A DNA stretch of 64,000 nt from Chryseobacterium luteum (GCF_000737785.1 NZ_JPRO01000007.1:248001-312000); one strand, 5' to 3'. Positions 45,604 through 56,755 are shown, numbered from the stretch's first letter. The notes: generated from the letters alone by a model not told the origin. Numbers and translations: made by a program.

Positions 45604-46467
45604 TTAGTCAATAATTTTTTTTAAAATTCCCTCATAATTTTTAAGAGCCATACCAGTATCTGAATTCGAATTTCTCTTCGCAATATAATAATTATCCAGT
45701 CCGAATTTACTTATATAAAAAGCTAAAAAACTTTTTATATATGAAATCAAAATTATTTTCTTCTGTTTAATATTATTTTTTTTCAAATAACCATCTTTAC
45801 TAAAAATTTTTCTTTGCTGTTTTAAACGAAAATTATATGTTTTAAACTTAAATTTCAGTGGATCTCTGTAAAAAAGTAAAGGCTCTTTTATTATTTGAAA
45901 CACTGAAAATTCTCTACTTCTAAGCCATAAATCAAAATCTTCGGCTCCAATAAGTCCTTCATCATATTTATACTTTCGAAACCAAGTTGTTTTACCTGCT
46001 ACTGTAGGGTGTATAAACGTGGATTTTTTCAAAGCTTCATCATATGATTGAGGAATATAAGCCGATCTGTATCCAATGATTTCATTATTATCTCCTATTA
46101 TTACCGCTGAGGAACCAACAACATCTACATCTGGATTATTTTCCAGAAAGTTTATCTGTTTTTCTATACGATCTTTAAACATAATATCGTCGGCATCCAT
46201 TCTTATAAAATACTTTCCTTTTGCTAAATCAATCTGCTGATTAAGCCGGAAAGATATTCCTTTATTCATCCCATCAATATATAATTTTATTCTTGGATCA
46301 TTATACAAATTTACAATTTCTATAGATCTGTCTGTACTACCATCATCAGTAATAATTAATTCAAAATTTTGATATGTTTGATTCAAAATAGAATCTAATG
46401 TAAAACTTAAAAACTTTTCTGCGTTAAATAACGGAATTGCAATTGAAACTAAAATGTTCTCATTCAT
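45604..46467 (-). CDS. Glycosyltransferase family 2
   Basis: The 287-residue GT-A enzyme has SIAPLFN-like opening (SIAIPLFNAEKFL), DDGSTDRSIE for nucleotide binding and the DXD-type RMDADDIM. It is an inverting transferase that builds the repeat unit at the cytoplasmic face. The C-terminal ~70 residues are Lys/Ile-rich. It is strongly AT-rich compared with genes outside the locus. Confidence 0.88.
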   Translation of the reverse strand: MNENILVSIAIPLFNAEKFLSFTLDSILNQTYQNFELIITDDGSTDRSIEIVNLYNDPRIKLYIDGMNKGISFRLNQQIDLAKGKYFIRMDADDIMFKDRIEKQINFLENNPDVDVVGSSAVIIGDNNEIIGYRSAYIPQSYDEALKKSTFIHPTVAGKTTWFRKYKYDEGLIGAEDFDLWLRSREFSVFQIIKEPLLFYRDPLKFKFKTYNFRLKQQRKIFSKDGYLKKNNIKQKKIILISYIKSFLAFYISKFGLDNYYIAKRNSNSDTGMALKNYEGILKKIID

Positions 46468-46492
46468 ATTTTTAATTTATACTTACCAACCA

Positions 46493-47362
46493 TTATAATC
46501 TGATCCAATTTTTAGGAATAAAATGCTCTACATTATTCTTTAAAAAATTAACATACCAATCTTCTGGTGCTATTACTATCTTGCTCTCATTTGAATTTAA
46601 CCATGCAGCCCACCAACTGAAAGTACTGTTTGCTATAATTTGATTTTTACACATACTCATAAGCAACATATCTTCAATCGCAGTGTTTCCATCAACAAAA
46701 CAAAACTCATCTCCTTTAAAATTTTCTCTTGCCCATTCCTTATCTTCAGTAAAAATAAAAAAGATAGGATTGTTCACTTTTTCTTTAATAAGCTTAATTG
46801 ACCTATTATAATAATCAATGGTACATATTTGAAAGATTTTAGCATTGGCTTTTATGTTTATATAATCACCTCTTCTAATATGAATACTTACAGAGTTCGA
46901 ACTCTTAATTTTTGAAATTAAATTTTCCAGTTTAATAGAAGATTTAGAATCAAGCTTAATTTTATCCTTTAACAATTTGAAAATATAATTTGGATACATT
47001 TCATTTTGCCAATAACCATCATAATAACAATGATTATTTATATGTAATTCCGGGCTATGAATATGTATATTTTGTACTCTATGTTTACGATTAAGAAAAG
47101 GAAGTTTTTGAATTAATTTACGTTCAATTGATTTTAAAGCCCCTTTGGATCTATAATATAAATTTTCATCAAAATTATCTTCAAAAAGAATTGGCAAATC
47201 AAACTTCTGAATATCAAGCTCTCTTTTAGTAAAATTTTTATTCTCTATTCTAGTTTGTGAAAAATATTTAACTTCCGTATTCAGTATTCCAGCAGCATAT
47301 TGACCAAATGCATACTGAAAAAGTTGGTTACCTACCCCCCCCGATATTTTTACATAAATCAT
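46493..47362 (-). CDS. Alpha-1,2-fucosyltransferase (GT11 family)
   Basis: The 289-residue protein begins with the GDP-binding KISGGVGNQLFQYAFG and carries the GT11 hallmark HIRRGDY (His161-Tyr167). Further motifs are FIFTEDKEWAREN and ANSTFSWWAAWLN. It transfers L-fucose from GDP-L-fucose in alpha-1,2 linkage. The donor is made by ManC, Gmd and Fcl in the same locus, which makes an L-fucose branch in the polysaccharide very likely. Confidence 0.92.
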   Translation of the reverse strand: MIYVKISGGVGNQLFQYAFGQYAAGILNTEVKYFSQTRIENKNFTKRELDIQKFDLPILFEDNFDENLYYRSKGALKSIERKLIQKLPFLNRKHRVQNIHIHSPELHINNHCYYDGYWQNEMYPNYIFKLLKDKIKLDSKSSIKLENLISKIKSSNSVSIHIRRGDYINIKANAKIFQICTIDYYNRSIKLIKEKVNNPIFFIFTEDKEWARENFKGDEFCFVDGNTAIEDMLLMSMCKNQIIANSTFSWWAAWLNSNESKIVIAPEDWYVNFLKNNVEHFIPKNWIRL

Positions 47363-47931
47363 TATTTTCTGTATTTTATAATTTTTGAAGGTACTCCAGC
47401 ATTTATAGAATTTAGTTCGGTATTTTTTGTTACTACAGCACCTGCCGCGATTATACTTCCTTTCTTTATAGTAACACCATCAGTAATCACAGAATTTGCA
47501 CCTATCCAAACATCATCTTCAATTATAATACCATATTCACTTGAGCCTTGCTGGATCATAGGTATCTCAGTTTGTGAAAACATATGATTTCCTCCTGCAA
47601 TCATACAATTGGGTGCAATCATTACATTTTCGCCTATTGAGACTATTCCATAGACCGCTGTTCCCGGATTAATTTGTGTATTATTACCTATATCTAATTT
47701 AATAGGCCATAAAGTAACAAAAGGGTTAATCTGTACTTTTTTTCCTAGCTTAATATTTTTATGATTTCTTATTGAACTTCTTAGTGATACATATGATAAA
47801 AAACCTATCTTTTTAAATAAAATGATATTAACCGGATACAGCAGAACATTCCTTAAAAGTCTTAGGAAAGTTAACATATACAAGATAGGATTATGAAGAA
47901 TCTTATACAATTTTGAATTATTGTTTTGCAT
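47362..47931 (-). CDS. Hexapeptide-repeat acyltransferase (WcaF/NodL-like)
   Basis: The 189-residue protein is a left-handed beta-helix of IGxxxxI repeats with catalytic His in AGGNHMF and the C-terminal VWIGANSVITDGVTI and GAVVTKN typical of the maltose/galactoside O-acetyltransferase group. It probably O-acetylates the polysaccharide or a precursor. It overlaps the glycosyltransferase upstream by 14 bp and the fucosyltransferase downstream by one base, so translation is coupled. Confidence 0.87.
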   Translation of the reverse strand: MQNNNSKLYKILHNPILYMLTFLRLLRNVLLYPVNIILFKKIGFLSYVSLRSSIRNHKNIKLGKKVQINPFVTLWPIKLDIGNNTQINPGTAVYGIVSIGENVMIAPNCMIAGGNHMFSQTEIPMIQQGSSEYGIIIEDDVWIGANSVITDGVTIKKGSIIAAGAVVTKNTELNSINAGVPSKIIKYRK

Positions 47932-48802
47932 AAATATATTTTAGAATATCTAAATAATCTTTTTTCTTGGCCTTATTATTTGTCAAGATAAAGTAAAACA
48001 ATTTGAGAGAATTTGAAAAAAGCTCGATGTTCTTATACCTACTTTGACTTTTTCTATTAAACTGTTTTTTGAAATAGTAAAAATAGCTATCAAACTCAGT
48101 TTTCATTTTGAAAAAAGTACTTGAAGATGCTCCCTGTAAATGGATGATTTTTGCTTCCGGAACAGACATCATTTTTAAACCTTTCTTTTTTATTCTAAGT
48201 TGTAATTCTCCATCTTCTACATACATAAAAAATGCGGGATCAAAACCATTTAGATTATTGAATAATTCTCTTTCAATAAAAAGATCCGCTCCAATTATTA
48301 TGGAGACTTCTTTTGGTATACCTATAGAATTAAAGATTTCATTGTTCAATAAAAATGATAAATGAAGACGATAGGCTACTATTGAATATAAAGAGGGATA
48401 ATACATAGAAAAAGAAAAATTAGGTTTCATATCTTCTGTAAATAAATTTCCTCCACAAGCACCTATTTCTTTCTTTACATCTTTTTCTTTATAATCAAAT
48501 AACACTTTAATCGCATTATTAATGAGGATAGTATCACTATTTAAAAGAAATAAATACTTTCCTGTTGCATATGATGCTCCTAAATTATTTGCTTTTCCAA
48601 AACCTAAATTTTCTTTGCTGGATACAAAAAATACATCTGGGAAATTTTCTACCAACATTTTATGAGGACTATTTTCAGAATGATTGTCTACTACGATAAT
48701 TTCGTATAGCAAGTTTTCTGTCTTAGAAATTATAGAAGCTATGCATTTTCTCAGCAGGTCTTCTGTATTATAATTGATAATAATAATTGATACTTCCATC
48801 AT
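47918..48802 (-). CDS. Glycosyltransferase family 2 (rhamnosyltransferase-like)
   Basis: The 294-residue GT-A enzyme has the start SIIIINYNTEDLL, VVDNHSENS, FLLNSDT in place of a classic DXD, the acceptor-binding GADLFIERELF and a GEL-type ELQLRIKKKG. This is the WbbL/rhamnosyltransferase-like subclass. It probably adds the second or third sugar of the repeat unit. The sugar cannot be told from sequence; L-rhamnose would need genes not present here. Confidence 0.87.
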   Translation of the reverse strand: MMEVSIIIINYNTEDLLRKCIASIISKTENLLYEIIVVDNHSENSPHKMLVENFPDVFFVSSKENLGFGKANNLGASYATGKYLFLLNSDTILINNAIKVLFDYKEKDVKKEIGACGGNLFTEDMKPNFSFSMYYPSLYSIVAYRLHLSFLLNNEIFNSIGIPKEVSIIIGADLFIERELFNNLNGFDPAFFMYVEDGELQLRIKKKGLKMMSVPEAKIIHLQGASSSTFFKMKTEFDSYFYYFKKQFNRKSQSRYKNIELFSNSLKLFYFILTNNKAKKKDYLDILKYIYAKQ

Positions 48803-48806
48803 TTGT

Positions 48807-49841
48807 TTAAGGTTTAAAAATACCTATATAAAAAAAGTTTAAATAAAAATATGCGAAACTTATCACAATTACAATGATTCTACCTAACAATTTAGGCTTT
48901 AAAATGGAGAAAACTATAGGAATGAAAAGAATATCCGCTGCTGCAAATAAATCTGACATTCGTCCTGCATAAACAGGATTAAAAGACAATAATGCAAGTG
49001 TACAAATACTAAAAACATACAATTTAAACAGTAATATACTGTACTTATTCACACGTTCCAATTTATCTAAATGGTAAAGTGCAAAGTATGCTATTGCAAT
49101 TCTCATCAGTTGCCATGCATTAAAAATGTTTAATTCAGTACCATCTATGAAATCATAAGCACTTACTTTTTTTTGCATAAAAAGAGGGAGATAGTCTTGA
49201 ACCATTGCTAGTGTTCCAGATGATACGCTAGACACTATATAAGATATAGGAATCAGAAATGCGTAAACTTTTTTATTAACTTTTGTAGGATTTATAAACC
49301 AAAATAAGAGCACAAAAAAAGCGGAATAATGAAATAGAAACGCTACTAAAGCTAAAATTAAAAAGAGTTTCCAATTTCTATCGTGTAGAGGTTTCATACA
49401 CAATAAAATTAACCCGCAGGCTACTCCAGCCCTAATTTGGGTCATATCCTGTAGTAAAAACAAATATGAAAAATATACTAGTAGTGATAATAAAGGAAAT
49501 TCACTATATTTTTTTATAGCATAAACTTTAGTACCTACTCCCAGAATAGCATATATGAGGAGAAAATAATTAAAATCAAGTTTTAAAAATTGTTTTACAA
49601 AAAATAAAATTAAATTAAATGATGGTTCTTTTGATTCTGTTTCATATTGATCTAAAAACATAAAATAATATAAACCATAATCCCTATCAAAAAATGGAGG
49701 TCTTAAAGCAGCAATTAGAATTAGACTTACAGCCACAAAAAAAATCAAAAAGTTTCTTACCGGGAATGTTTTATATTCCAGAATACTGAATAAAGAAATA
49801 AAACTTAGAAAAAAATAAGAAATTATAATTACTTCAGCCAT
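48807..49841 (-). CDS. EpsG-like O-antigen/capsule polymerase (Wzy)
   Basis: The 344-residue protein is almost entirely hydrophobic, with about ten transmembrane helices and a larger periplasmic loop near residues ~40-80 (RPPFFDRDYGLYYF). The R-PxxxDxxxY motif and position among Wzx and glycosyltransferases match EpsG-type polymerases. It would join repeat units in the periplasm. Its start overlaps the wzx stop by 8 bp. Confidence 0.85.
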   Translation of the reverse strand: MAEVIIISYFFLSFISLFSILEYKTFPVRNFLIFFVAVSLILIAALRPPFFDRDYGLYYFMFLDQYETESKEPSFNLILFFVKQFLKLDFNYFLLIYAILGVGTKVYAIKKYSEFPLLSLLVYFSYLFLLQDMTQIRAGVACGLILLCMKPLHDRNWKLFLILALVAFLFHYSAFFVLLFWFINPTKVNKKVYAFLIPISYIVSSVSSGTLAMVQDYLPLFMQKKVSAYDFIDGTELNIFNAWQLMRIAIAYFALYHLDKLERVNKYSILLFKLYVFSICTLALLSFNPVYAGRMSDLFAAADILFIPIVFSILKPKLLGRIIVIVISFAYFYLNFFYIGIFKP

Positions 49842-51192
49842 TCTTATTTTTTTTTATTATTTTTAAATCTTTCAATACCTCATACGGCCATTTCCACCCT
49901 TGATAAACTAATGTTACTATAAAAGGAATTAAAATCATTCCTAAAACGTTTTTTTCAAAAAAAATAAAATAGAGTAATAACCCTAGTACAATTGCCAGTC
50001 CCGAGAGCATGGAAGCTCTGAAAAAAGGGACGTAGTTTTTAGTTACAAGTATAGCTCCAGCCATAGATACATTTGTTTCTAATAATGAAGAAAATAAAAG
50101 CAATGCTATCAGTGAAGATAATATTAATTGAGTTTTACTATTTAAGATTTCTAAAATGCAAGGTCCCGTCACGATTATCATAAATCCACATGCGAAATAA
50201 GTAAAAAGAAGAAAAATAATGCCACGTTTATAAATTAACCTAATAAAATCGATATTATTTTTTACTCTAGAATCTACTATTTTAGGTATAAAAGTTAGTA
50301 TGTATATACTACCTAATCCGGAAACAACACTTACCAGCTGTACTGTTATACCGTAAGAAGCTATATCATTCAAAGTTAAATAAAACGATCCAATAATAAG
50401 AGAAGACTTAGTTACCATAAATCCGCCTAATGAAGTTAAACCCATTTTCACAGCATTAGGAAAAATAGAGTTAAGTATATCTTTTTGAGGACTTGCTTTA
50501 CATACCTGCAATTTTTTTGTTATTTCAGAATCGTAAAAACTGCGATAAGAAAAAAAACGTATTATCAAAACAGATAACAACTGAGCTGAAACAATAGCAA
50601 TAAGCCCAAAATTCATCCAGATTAAAATTGCTGCACATACCAGATAACAAATTTGTCCAATGACATTAATCTGTTTTAATCTTTTTATCAAACCTCTTCC
50701 TTCCAAGAGGGAATCATAATAAAGGGTATATAAATTATAAGATGTTATAGCACATAAAATTGTCCAAGAAATATAAACTTCAGAATGAGATCCATTATAT
50801 TTTTTAAGTAATGTAAAAATATAAAATGTTCCTAGTGTAGATAATAAAATTAAGCATATAACAGCCAGTCTAGCATAAAACCAACGCATTGCAATGATTA
50901 GACCCTTTAATAAAGGATAACTAATTTCGTTTTCTGATAAATTACTTTCAAAACCATTTGATTGTAATTTTTTTACTCCGCTAAAAACATAGGTAACGTT
51001 TCTGGCAAAAGATGGATTGAAACCAAAATCCAAAAGATAAGAAAATGCTGTAATAGAAATAAAGACGGTCCATATCCCTACAGTTTCTGCTGGCATTTTA
51101 TTTAAAATAAGAGGTAGTAGCAAGGCAGAAGAAGCAATCTTAAAAAAGGTTGCTAAATAATTCCAAACAATATCACTTCTTCCGATATTCAT
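49834..51192 (-). CDS. Oligosaccharide flippase (Wzx)
   Basis: The 452-residue protein has about 12 transmembrane helices in the MATE/MVF-like layout of polysaccharide flippases. The opening NIGRSDIVWNYLATFFKIAS and repeated helical hairpins fit the polysaccharide_synt family. It moves the lipid-linked repeat unit across the inner membrane. Its start overlaps fcl by one base and its stop overlaps the Wzy gene. Confidence 0.88.
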   Translation of the reverse strand: MNIGRSDIVWNYLATFFKIASSALLLPLILNKMPAETVGIWTVFISITAFSYLLDFGFNPSFARNVTYVFSGVKKLQSNGFESNLSENEISYPLLKGLIIAMRWFYARLAVICLILLSTLGTFYIFTLLKKYNGSHSEVYISWTILCAITSYNLYTLYYDSLLEGRGLIKRLKQINVIGQICYLVCAAILIWMNFGLIAIVSAQLLSVLIIRFFSYRSFYDSEITKKLQVCKASPQKDILNSIFPNAVKMGLTSLGGFMVTKSSLIIGSFYLTLNDIASYGITVQLVSVVSGLGSIYILTFIPKIVDSRVKNNIDFIRLIYKRGIIFLLFTYFACGFMIIVTGPCILEILNSKTQLILSSLIALLLFSSLLETNVSMAGAILVTKNYVPFFRASMLSGLAIVLGLLLYFIFFEKNVLGMILIPFIVTLVYQGWKWPYEVLKDLKIIKKNKNG

Positions 51193-52268
51193 TAAATCAA
51201 ATTATTAATATACCAATTGTAGATCTCTTTTATTCCATTTTCAATTTCAATGTTATGCTTCCATCCCAAAGAATTCAACTTTGAGACATCCACCAGTTTT
51301 CTCATTGTCCCGTCAGGTTTAGAAGAATCAAAAAGAATATTGCCTACAAAACCAACTTCTTTCGCTATTAAATCAGACAAATTTTGAATGGTAATATCTT
51401 TACCCGTACCAATGTTAATATGAGTATTTCTAATTTCTCCTACACATTCTATAACATCATTAAAATTAATATTTTGCATTAAAAATACACATGCATCAGC
51501 CATATCCTCACTCCATAAAAACTCTCTCATAGGTTTACCGGTTCCCCATAGTTCAACTCTATCTTTATAAATCCCATATTTTGACAAAATACTTTCGATT
51601 TTCTCATTGTTATCAGAACCTGAAATCTCCTCAACTGGTCTTTTATTTAAATCTTTATGAACACTCTCCCAATCATCATTCATTAATGAATGTGCAAGAT
51701 GAATTTTTCGAATCATAGCTGGCAAAACATGACTTTTCTCCAAATCAAAATTATCATTAGGACCATAAAGATTTGTAGGCATTACGGAAATAAAATTTGT
51801 TCCATACTGAATATTAAAGCTTTCACAAAGCTTAATACCCGCTATCTTTGCAATAGCATAAGGCTCATTAGTATACTCTAATATATCTGTGAGAAGCTCA
51901 TTTTCACTGATAGGCTGATGGGCATTTTTGGGATAAATGCATGTACTTCCTAAGAAAAGAAGTTTTTTAATATCGTGCTTATAAGATTGATAGATTATAT
52001 TTTGTTGAATTTGTAAATTTCTGTATATAAAATCGGCTCTATATTTATTATTAGCCATAATACCCCCAACATAAGCAGCAGCTAAGAAAACATATTCTGG
52101 TTTTTCTTCTTCAAAAAAAGCGGCTGTTGCTGCACCATCCATTAAATCAAGCTCGTTAGAAGTTTTCCCAACCAAATTTGAATAGCCAGTTTTAGAAAGT
52201 TTTTTCCAAATTGCTGAGCCAACCAAGCCTTTATGCCCTGCAATATATATTTTACTATTCTTTTCCAT
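51192..52268 (-). CDS. fcl: GDP-L-fucose synthase
   Basis: The 358-residue extended SDR has GHKGLVGSAIW, the Ser in LGSTCIYP and Tyr-x3-Lys in EPYAIAKIAG. It epimerises and reduces GDP-4-keto-6-deoxy-mannose to GDP-L-fucose. It is longer than the ~320-residue E. coli enzyme because of a charged insertion around residues 200-235 (NKRPVEEISGSDNNEKIES), a form seen in Bacteroidota. It begins one base after the gmd stop. Confidence 0.95.
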   Translation of the reverse strand: MEKNSKIYIAGHKGLVGSAIWKKLSKTGYSNLVGKTSNELDLMDGAATAAFFEEEKPEYVFLAAAYVGGIMANNKYRADFIYRNLQIQQNIIYQSYKHDIKKLLFLGSTCIYPKNAHQPISENELLTDILEYTNEPYAIAKIAGIKLCESFNIQYGTNFISVMPTNLYGPNDNFDLEKSHVLPAMIRKIHLAHSLMNDDWESVHKDLNKRPVEEISGSDNNEKIESILSKYGIYKDRVELWGTGKPMREFLWSEDMADACVFLMQNINFNDVIECVGEIRNTHINIGTGKDITIQNLSDLIAKEVGFVGNILFDSSKPDGTMRKLVDVSKLNSLGWKHNIEIENGIKEIYNWYINNLI

Positions 52269-52269
52269 A

Positions 52270-53334
52270 TTATCTTAACCCCTTTTTTACATATTCTAAA
52301 TCATGTTTCACCATGATTTCTATAAGTTCATCAAATGATGTGCTTGTCGGATTCCATCCCAATATTGTTTTGGCTTTAGTAGGATCTCCCAAAAGTTGTT
52401 CAACTTCTGCAGGTCTGAAATATTTAGGATCTACTTCAACTAGAACTTTTCCTGAAGCATTATCTATACCTTTTTCATCAACTCCTGTCCCTTCCCAGCG
52501 TATTTCAATGTTTGCAACTTTAAAAGCTTTTGTGATAAATTCGCGTACTGTATGCATTTCCCCCGTTGCGATAACAAAATCTTCGGGTTTGTCATGCTGT
52601 AGCATGAGCCACATACATTCTACATAATCTTTAGCATAGCCCCAATCTCTTAGAGAGTCAAGATTTCCCATATAAAGCTTTTTCTGCAAGTCATGTACAA
52701 TTCTAGCTACAGCAAGTGTTACTTTTCTTGTAACAAAATTTTCTCCTCTTCTTTCGCTTTCATGGTTAAAAAGGATTCCATTTACCGCAAACATACCATA
52801 GGACTCTCTATAGTTTTTTGTAATCCAAAAACCATATTGTTTAGCAACTCCATATGGACTTCTGGGGTAGAAAGGTGTGGTTTCTTTTTGGGGGACTTCT
52901 TGAACTAAACCAAATAATTCAGATGTAGAAGCTTGATATATTTTAGTTTTTTTTTCCATTCCTAAAATCCTTATAGCTTCTAAAAGCCTCAATGTTCCTA
53001 CAGCATCTGTTTCAGCAGTATATTCTGGTACATCAAAACTAACTTTGACGTGGCTCTGAGCCGCCAAATTATAAATTTCGTCAGGTTGGGTAAGCTGTAT
53101 AACTCTCATTAATGAGCTAGAATCTGTCATATCTCCATAATGCAAATTAATAGATCTGGATTGATGCATATCCTTTACCCATTCATCAAAATACAGATGT
53201 TCTATTCGATCAGTGTTAAAAGATGATGAACGACGTATAATGCCATGAACTTCATACCCTTTTTCAATCAAAAATTCAGCTAAAAAAGATCCGTCTTGTC
53301 CAGTAATTCCGGTGATTAACGCTATTTTCCCCAT
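52270..53334 (-). CDS. gmd: GDP-mannose 4,6-dehydratase
   Basis: The 354-residue SDR has [27 protein letters not shown] and Tyr-x3-Lys in [10 protein letters not shown], followed by [16 protein letters not shown]. It makes GDP-4-keto-6-deoxy-D-mannose, the precursor of GDP-L-fucose. ManC lies 62 nt upstream and Fcl one base downstream, giving a complete mannose-1-phosphate to GDP-L-fucose path. Confidence 0.97.
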   Translation of the reverse strand: MGKIALITGITGQDGSFLAEFLIEKGYEVHGIIRRSSSFNTDRIEHLYFDEWVKDMHQSRSINLHYGDMTDSSSLMRVIQLTQPDEIYNLAAQSHVKVSFDVPEYTAETDAVGTLRLLEAIRILGMEKKTKIYQASTSELFGLVQEVPQKETTPFYPRSPYGVAKQYGFWITKNYRESYGMFAVNGILFNHESERRGENFVTRKVTLAVARIVHDLQKKLYMGNLDSLRDWGYAKDYVECMWLMLQHDKPEDFVIATGEMHTVREFITKAFKVANIEIRWEGTGVDEKGIDNASGKVLVEVDPKYFRPAEVEQLLGDPTKAKTILGWNPTSTSFDELIEIMVKHDLEYVKKGLR

Positions 53335-53396
53335 ATGTGTGTTCTAAATTATATTTAATTTATTTTAAGCTTGTTTAGTTTAGATAACCTTTAGAG

Positions 53397-54395
53397 CTAC
53401 GTTAAGCTCGGTTTTTTTTTCTCAAGATTTTCATATATATATTTAACATCTTGAGAGTTTTCTTTATTTAAGACCAGTATAGCATCTGGAGTATCAACAA
53501 TTATGGAATTATCAAAGCCAATGAATTGAACAAATTTTTTTTCATCTCCTATATACATATTCCCATACTCATCTACTGGATGTCCATTCTTTACTAGATA
53601 ATCATATAAAGAATCAAAAGTTCCCAAATCAGACCAAAAAAAATCAGATTTTACCATTTTTATTTTCTTACTTTTCTCCATCACAGCATAATCTATGCTT
53701 CTTGATGGTATAACATCCATTAACTCCGCAGATATCGAAGTACTATCAACCCTATTGTTCCAGGCATTTTTTGCCGTATCTAATATTTCAGGAGCATGAA
53801 AGAGCAGTTCATCAAGCATTGTTTGGGCTTTAAAACAAAACATCCCACTATTCCACATAAAATTTCCGCTTTTAACAAATTCTATAGCAGTCTCTCTATT
53901 TGGTTTTTCTCGAAATCTTAAAACATCATTACCTCTGTATTCGATATACCCGTATCCAGTTTCAGGCTTAATAGGCTTAATCCCAAATGTTGCAATGTAT
54001 CCTTGCTTAGCTAATAAAATAGCCTCTTGAACAGCATTTTCATAAGATGGATCACAATCAATTATATGATCTGAAGGTGTTACCAACAAAATATCTTCCA
54101 GATTAGCAGCAAGACAAGCTAAAGCAACAGCAGCAGCAGTATTACGAGGAATAGGTTCTATAATTGATTGCACAGGTATATTTATATCTCTAAGCCATTC
54201 TTCTCCAATTTTAAAATGATCCGAATTTGATATAATTATTAAGCTATCAACAAAACTTTTGTTTCTATTAATTGTTAAACTAAACAAAGAATCACCTTGA
54301 AATATCTTAAGATATTGTTTAGGATTTCGTTTCCGCGAAAGCGGCCAAAGTCTTGAACCTATTCCACCACTTAAAATAACATTTATTATAGACAT
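53397..54395 (-). CDS. manC: Mannose-1-phosphate guanylyltransferase
   Basis: The 332-residue nucleotidyltransferase has GGIGSRLWPLSRKRNPKQYL, TPSDHII and EKPNRETAIEF. It turns mannose-1-phosphate and GTP into GDP-mannose. It lacks the C-terminal phosphomannose isomerase domain of bifunctional ManC/AlgA enzymes. It starts 2 nt after wzc, so they are probably co-translated. Confidence 0.94.
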   Translation of the reverse strand: MSIINVILSGGIGSRLWPLSRKRNPKQYLKIFQGDSLFSLTINRNKSFVDSLIIISNSDHFKIGEEWLRDINIPVQSIIEPIPRNTAAAVALACLAANLEDILLVTPSDHIIDCDPSYENAVQEAILLAKQGYIATFGIKPIKPETGYGYIEYRGNDVLRFREKPNRETAIEFVKSGNFMWNSGMFCFKAQTMLDELLFHAPEILDTAKNAWNNRVDSTSISAELMDVIPSRSIDYAVMEKSKKIKMVKSDFFWSDLGTFDSLYDYLVKNGHPVDEYGNMYIGDEKKFVQFIGFDNSIIVDTPDAILVLNKENSQDVKYIYENLEKKKPSLT

Positions 54396-54397
54396 TT

Positions 54398-56755
54398 TTA
54401 CTTATTAAATATTTTCTGCCACCATTTCATTTCTTCAGCATTATATCCATATCCATACTTATTACCGTAGCCTAAAAAGTCTTTACTTACATCATTCAAT
54501 ACAAACGCAGCATTCTTTATTTTTTCTGAATCAATACTGTTATTTGCAAATTCCATTAGTGCTTTCTCTGTATAACCAGATCTTGATACATATAACGTAA
54601 CATCAGCCATTTCAGCGATCAGAAAAGAATCAGTAACTAACATTAAAGGTGCTGTATCTAATATTATATAATCATATTTATCTTGTAATTCACTAATTAG
54701 TTCTTCATATCTACCATTCGTAAGAAGCTCTGTAGGATTAGGAGGTATACTTCCAGAATAAATGACATCAAGATAAGGGTTAAATGTTGATAGGTGAACA
54801 ATCTGACTAATTTCCATATTACTATCATACAAATATTCAGTAAGTCCTAATAATCCTTTCCTTGCTGCATTATATCTCTGAAGTTGAGGATTTCTAATAT
54901 CAGAGCCAATTATAAGTACCTTCTTACTTGGTGTTGCAAGGGTAAGTGCTAAATTAACAGAAATAAATGTTTTTCCTTCACCTTTTACAGTAGATGTAAT
55001 AAAAACTATTTTTGCCCCTTCCTTTTTTGGAAGCATAAAATTCATATTTGTAATTAGAATCCTAAATGCTTCAGCTAAAGGTGAAAGATCATTAAGTTTT
55101 ATCAGTTCATCCTGCCCTTTATTTAGGCTAGGAATTTCACCTATTACGGCCTTACCATGAGATAGGAATTCTAAATCATGCTTTGATTTCACCTTGTTAT
55201 TTAGCAACTCTCTTACATAAATCAAACCAAAAGGTATCAATAATCCAATAAGTAATGCCCCTCCTAGGTAAACATTTTTTTTGGGAGCAACGGGTCTGGA
55301 AGAAGCATATGCATAATCTACAATTCTAGCTTTATCTGCAGTAACAGCTAAAGAAATCGCTGTTTCTTCTCTTTTTTCTAATAACAAAAGATAAAGATTC
55401 TCTTTTATCTGCTGTTGTCTTTCAATACTTCTAAATTTCTTTTCTTGGGATGGGATTTTTGTAATTTTCGAGTTAATTTTATTTTGTTCATCTTCATATT
55501 GGTTCTTTGCTAATTGAAGTCCGGTTCTATTTTTAATTAAGCTTTCCATGACCGAACCTTTTAAAGCTAATATCTGCTTATTCAGATCTATAATTAGTGG
55601 ATTTTGGGGTGTTGCATTTTCAAGTAACCTGTTACGTTCTAAAACTAATTGATTATAAGCGGTTATATTTGCAGTAGCATTATTATTATTTAAACCAATG
55701 TTAGAAGGTAATACTTGAGAAGTACTTTGCCTTCCCATAAAATCAACTAAATTATTTGTCAATTCAAGTTGAGATTCCAAATCAATTTGTTTTGCCCTAG
55801 CCTCAGCTGAAGTTTCAAGATTAATTTTCACTTCAGTGGCTATGTCAGTAATATTATTAGCAGCCTTAAAATTTTCTTTTTCATTTTCTACTTGCCCAAG
55901 TTCATTTGATATTATATTAATTCTCTCATCAATAAAATCTTTCGTTTTCTTTGATTCTGAATTTTTATCATAAATGGCTTCATTATTATATGCAATCACT
56001 AGGTTATTAACAATATCTTTCGCTTTATCTATATTAGAATAGTCTAAAGATAACCCAATGACAGTAGCATCTTTATTTAATAAACTTACATTTAGCATCT
56101 TCTGTAAACCATCTACACAACTTTCAACGGTGGAATAAGTAAAGTATAATTCTCCTATTTCCTCTGCTTTTATTTTATTAAAGTTTGGATTTTTTAAAAT
56201 CATCAAATTTGCATAAGGCAGACTAATAGTTTTATTAAACTGGGTTTTAATTTCAGGTAATTCTTTACTACTCAAAATTACATTTTGTCCTGAAATCTTG
56301 ATAGAAATGGGCTCTTTAGGTCCTTGCTTATAAAGTTTTTCGTTAATGACCTGAATGATTACTGGGGATGTATCTTTATAAAGTTCTTTTGATCTAAAAT
56401 TATGCTTCGAATATATTGATGTGTGTAGTCTCAATTTAATGACCACTTGCTCCATTAATTTCTTAGATTTAAAGATCTCTATCTCGTTTTCAATACTATT
56501 TGTTCCCATACCCCCAAGGCCTGATAAATCTTGTAAAACGCCGAAGTCACCTGCTACTGAGGGTACTTTTTTAGCATCTTTTATAAGTACAGATGACTTA
56601 ATATTATATATTGGAGTTGCTAACTTTAAATAGAAATAAGCTATAATTAAAGATATTATAGGAATAATTATAAACCAAAACCAACTTTTCAAATAAGGTT
56701 TTGTTATTTCTTGAATATTTATTTCTTTTGATTCCTCTGCAGTTGGATTATCCAT
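54398..56755 (-). CDS. wzc: Polysaccharide co-polymerase and tyrosine autokinase (Wzc)
   Basis: The 785-residue protein has two transmembrane helices (~27-50 and ~480-500) around a Wzz/GNVR periplasmic region with coiled coils. The cytoplasmic BY-kinase domain follows (~560-770): Walker [10 protein letters not shown], Walker A' in IIGSDIRNP and Walker B in IILDTAP. A C-terminal tyrosine cluster ([10 protein letters not shown]) is the autophosphorylation tail. It controls chain length and export with Wza. No low-molecular-weight phosphatase (Wzb) is adjacent. Confidence 0.93.
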   Translation of the reverse strand: MDNPTAEESKEINIQEITKPYLKSWFWFIIIPIISLIIAYFYLKLATPIYNIKSSVLIKDAKKVPSVAGDFGVLQDLSGLGGMGTNSIENEIEIFKSKKLMEQVVIKLRLHTSIYSKHNFRSKELYKDTSPVIIQVINEKLYKQGPKEPISIKISGQNVILSSKELPEIKTQFNKTISLPYANLMILKNPNFNKIKAEEIGELYFTYSTVESCVDGLQKMLNVSLLNKDATVIGLSLDYSNIDKAKDIVNNLVIAYNNEAIYDKNSESKKTKDFIDERINIISNELGQVENEKENFKAANNITDIATEVKINLETSAEARAKQIDLESQLELTNNLVDFMGRQSTSQVLPSNIGLNNNNATANITAYNQLVLERNRLLENATPQNPLIIDLNKQILALKGSVMESLIKNRTGLQLAKNQYEDEQNKINSKITKIPSQEKKFRSIERQQQIKENLYLLLLEKREETAISLAVTADKARIVDYAYASSRPVAPKKNVYLGGALLIGLLIPFGLIYVRELLNNKVKSKHDLEFLSHGKAVIGEIPSLNKGQDELIKLNDLSPLAEAFRILITNMNFMLPKKEGAKIVFITSTVKGEGKTFISVNLALTLATPSKKVLIIGSDIRNPQLQRYNAARKGLLGLTEYLYDSNMEISQIVHLSTFNPYLDVIYSGSIPPNPTELLTNGRYEELISELQDKYDYIILDTAPLMLVTDSFLIAEMADVTLYVSRSGYTEKALMEFANNSIDSEKIKNAAFVLNDVSKDFLGYGNKYGYGYNAEEMKWWQKIFNK

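Noticed and set aside
52211..52627. A 138-codon plus-strand frame in the fucose genes.
   Set aside because: It is the antisense of gmd and fcl, both fully conserved.
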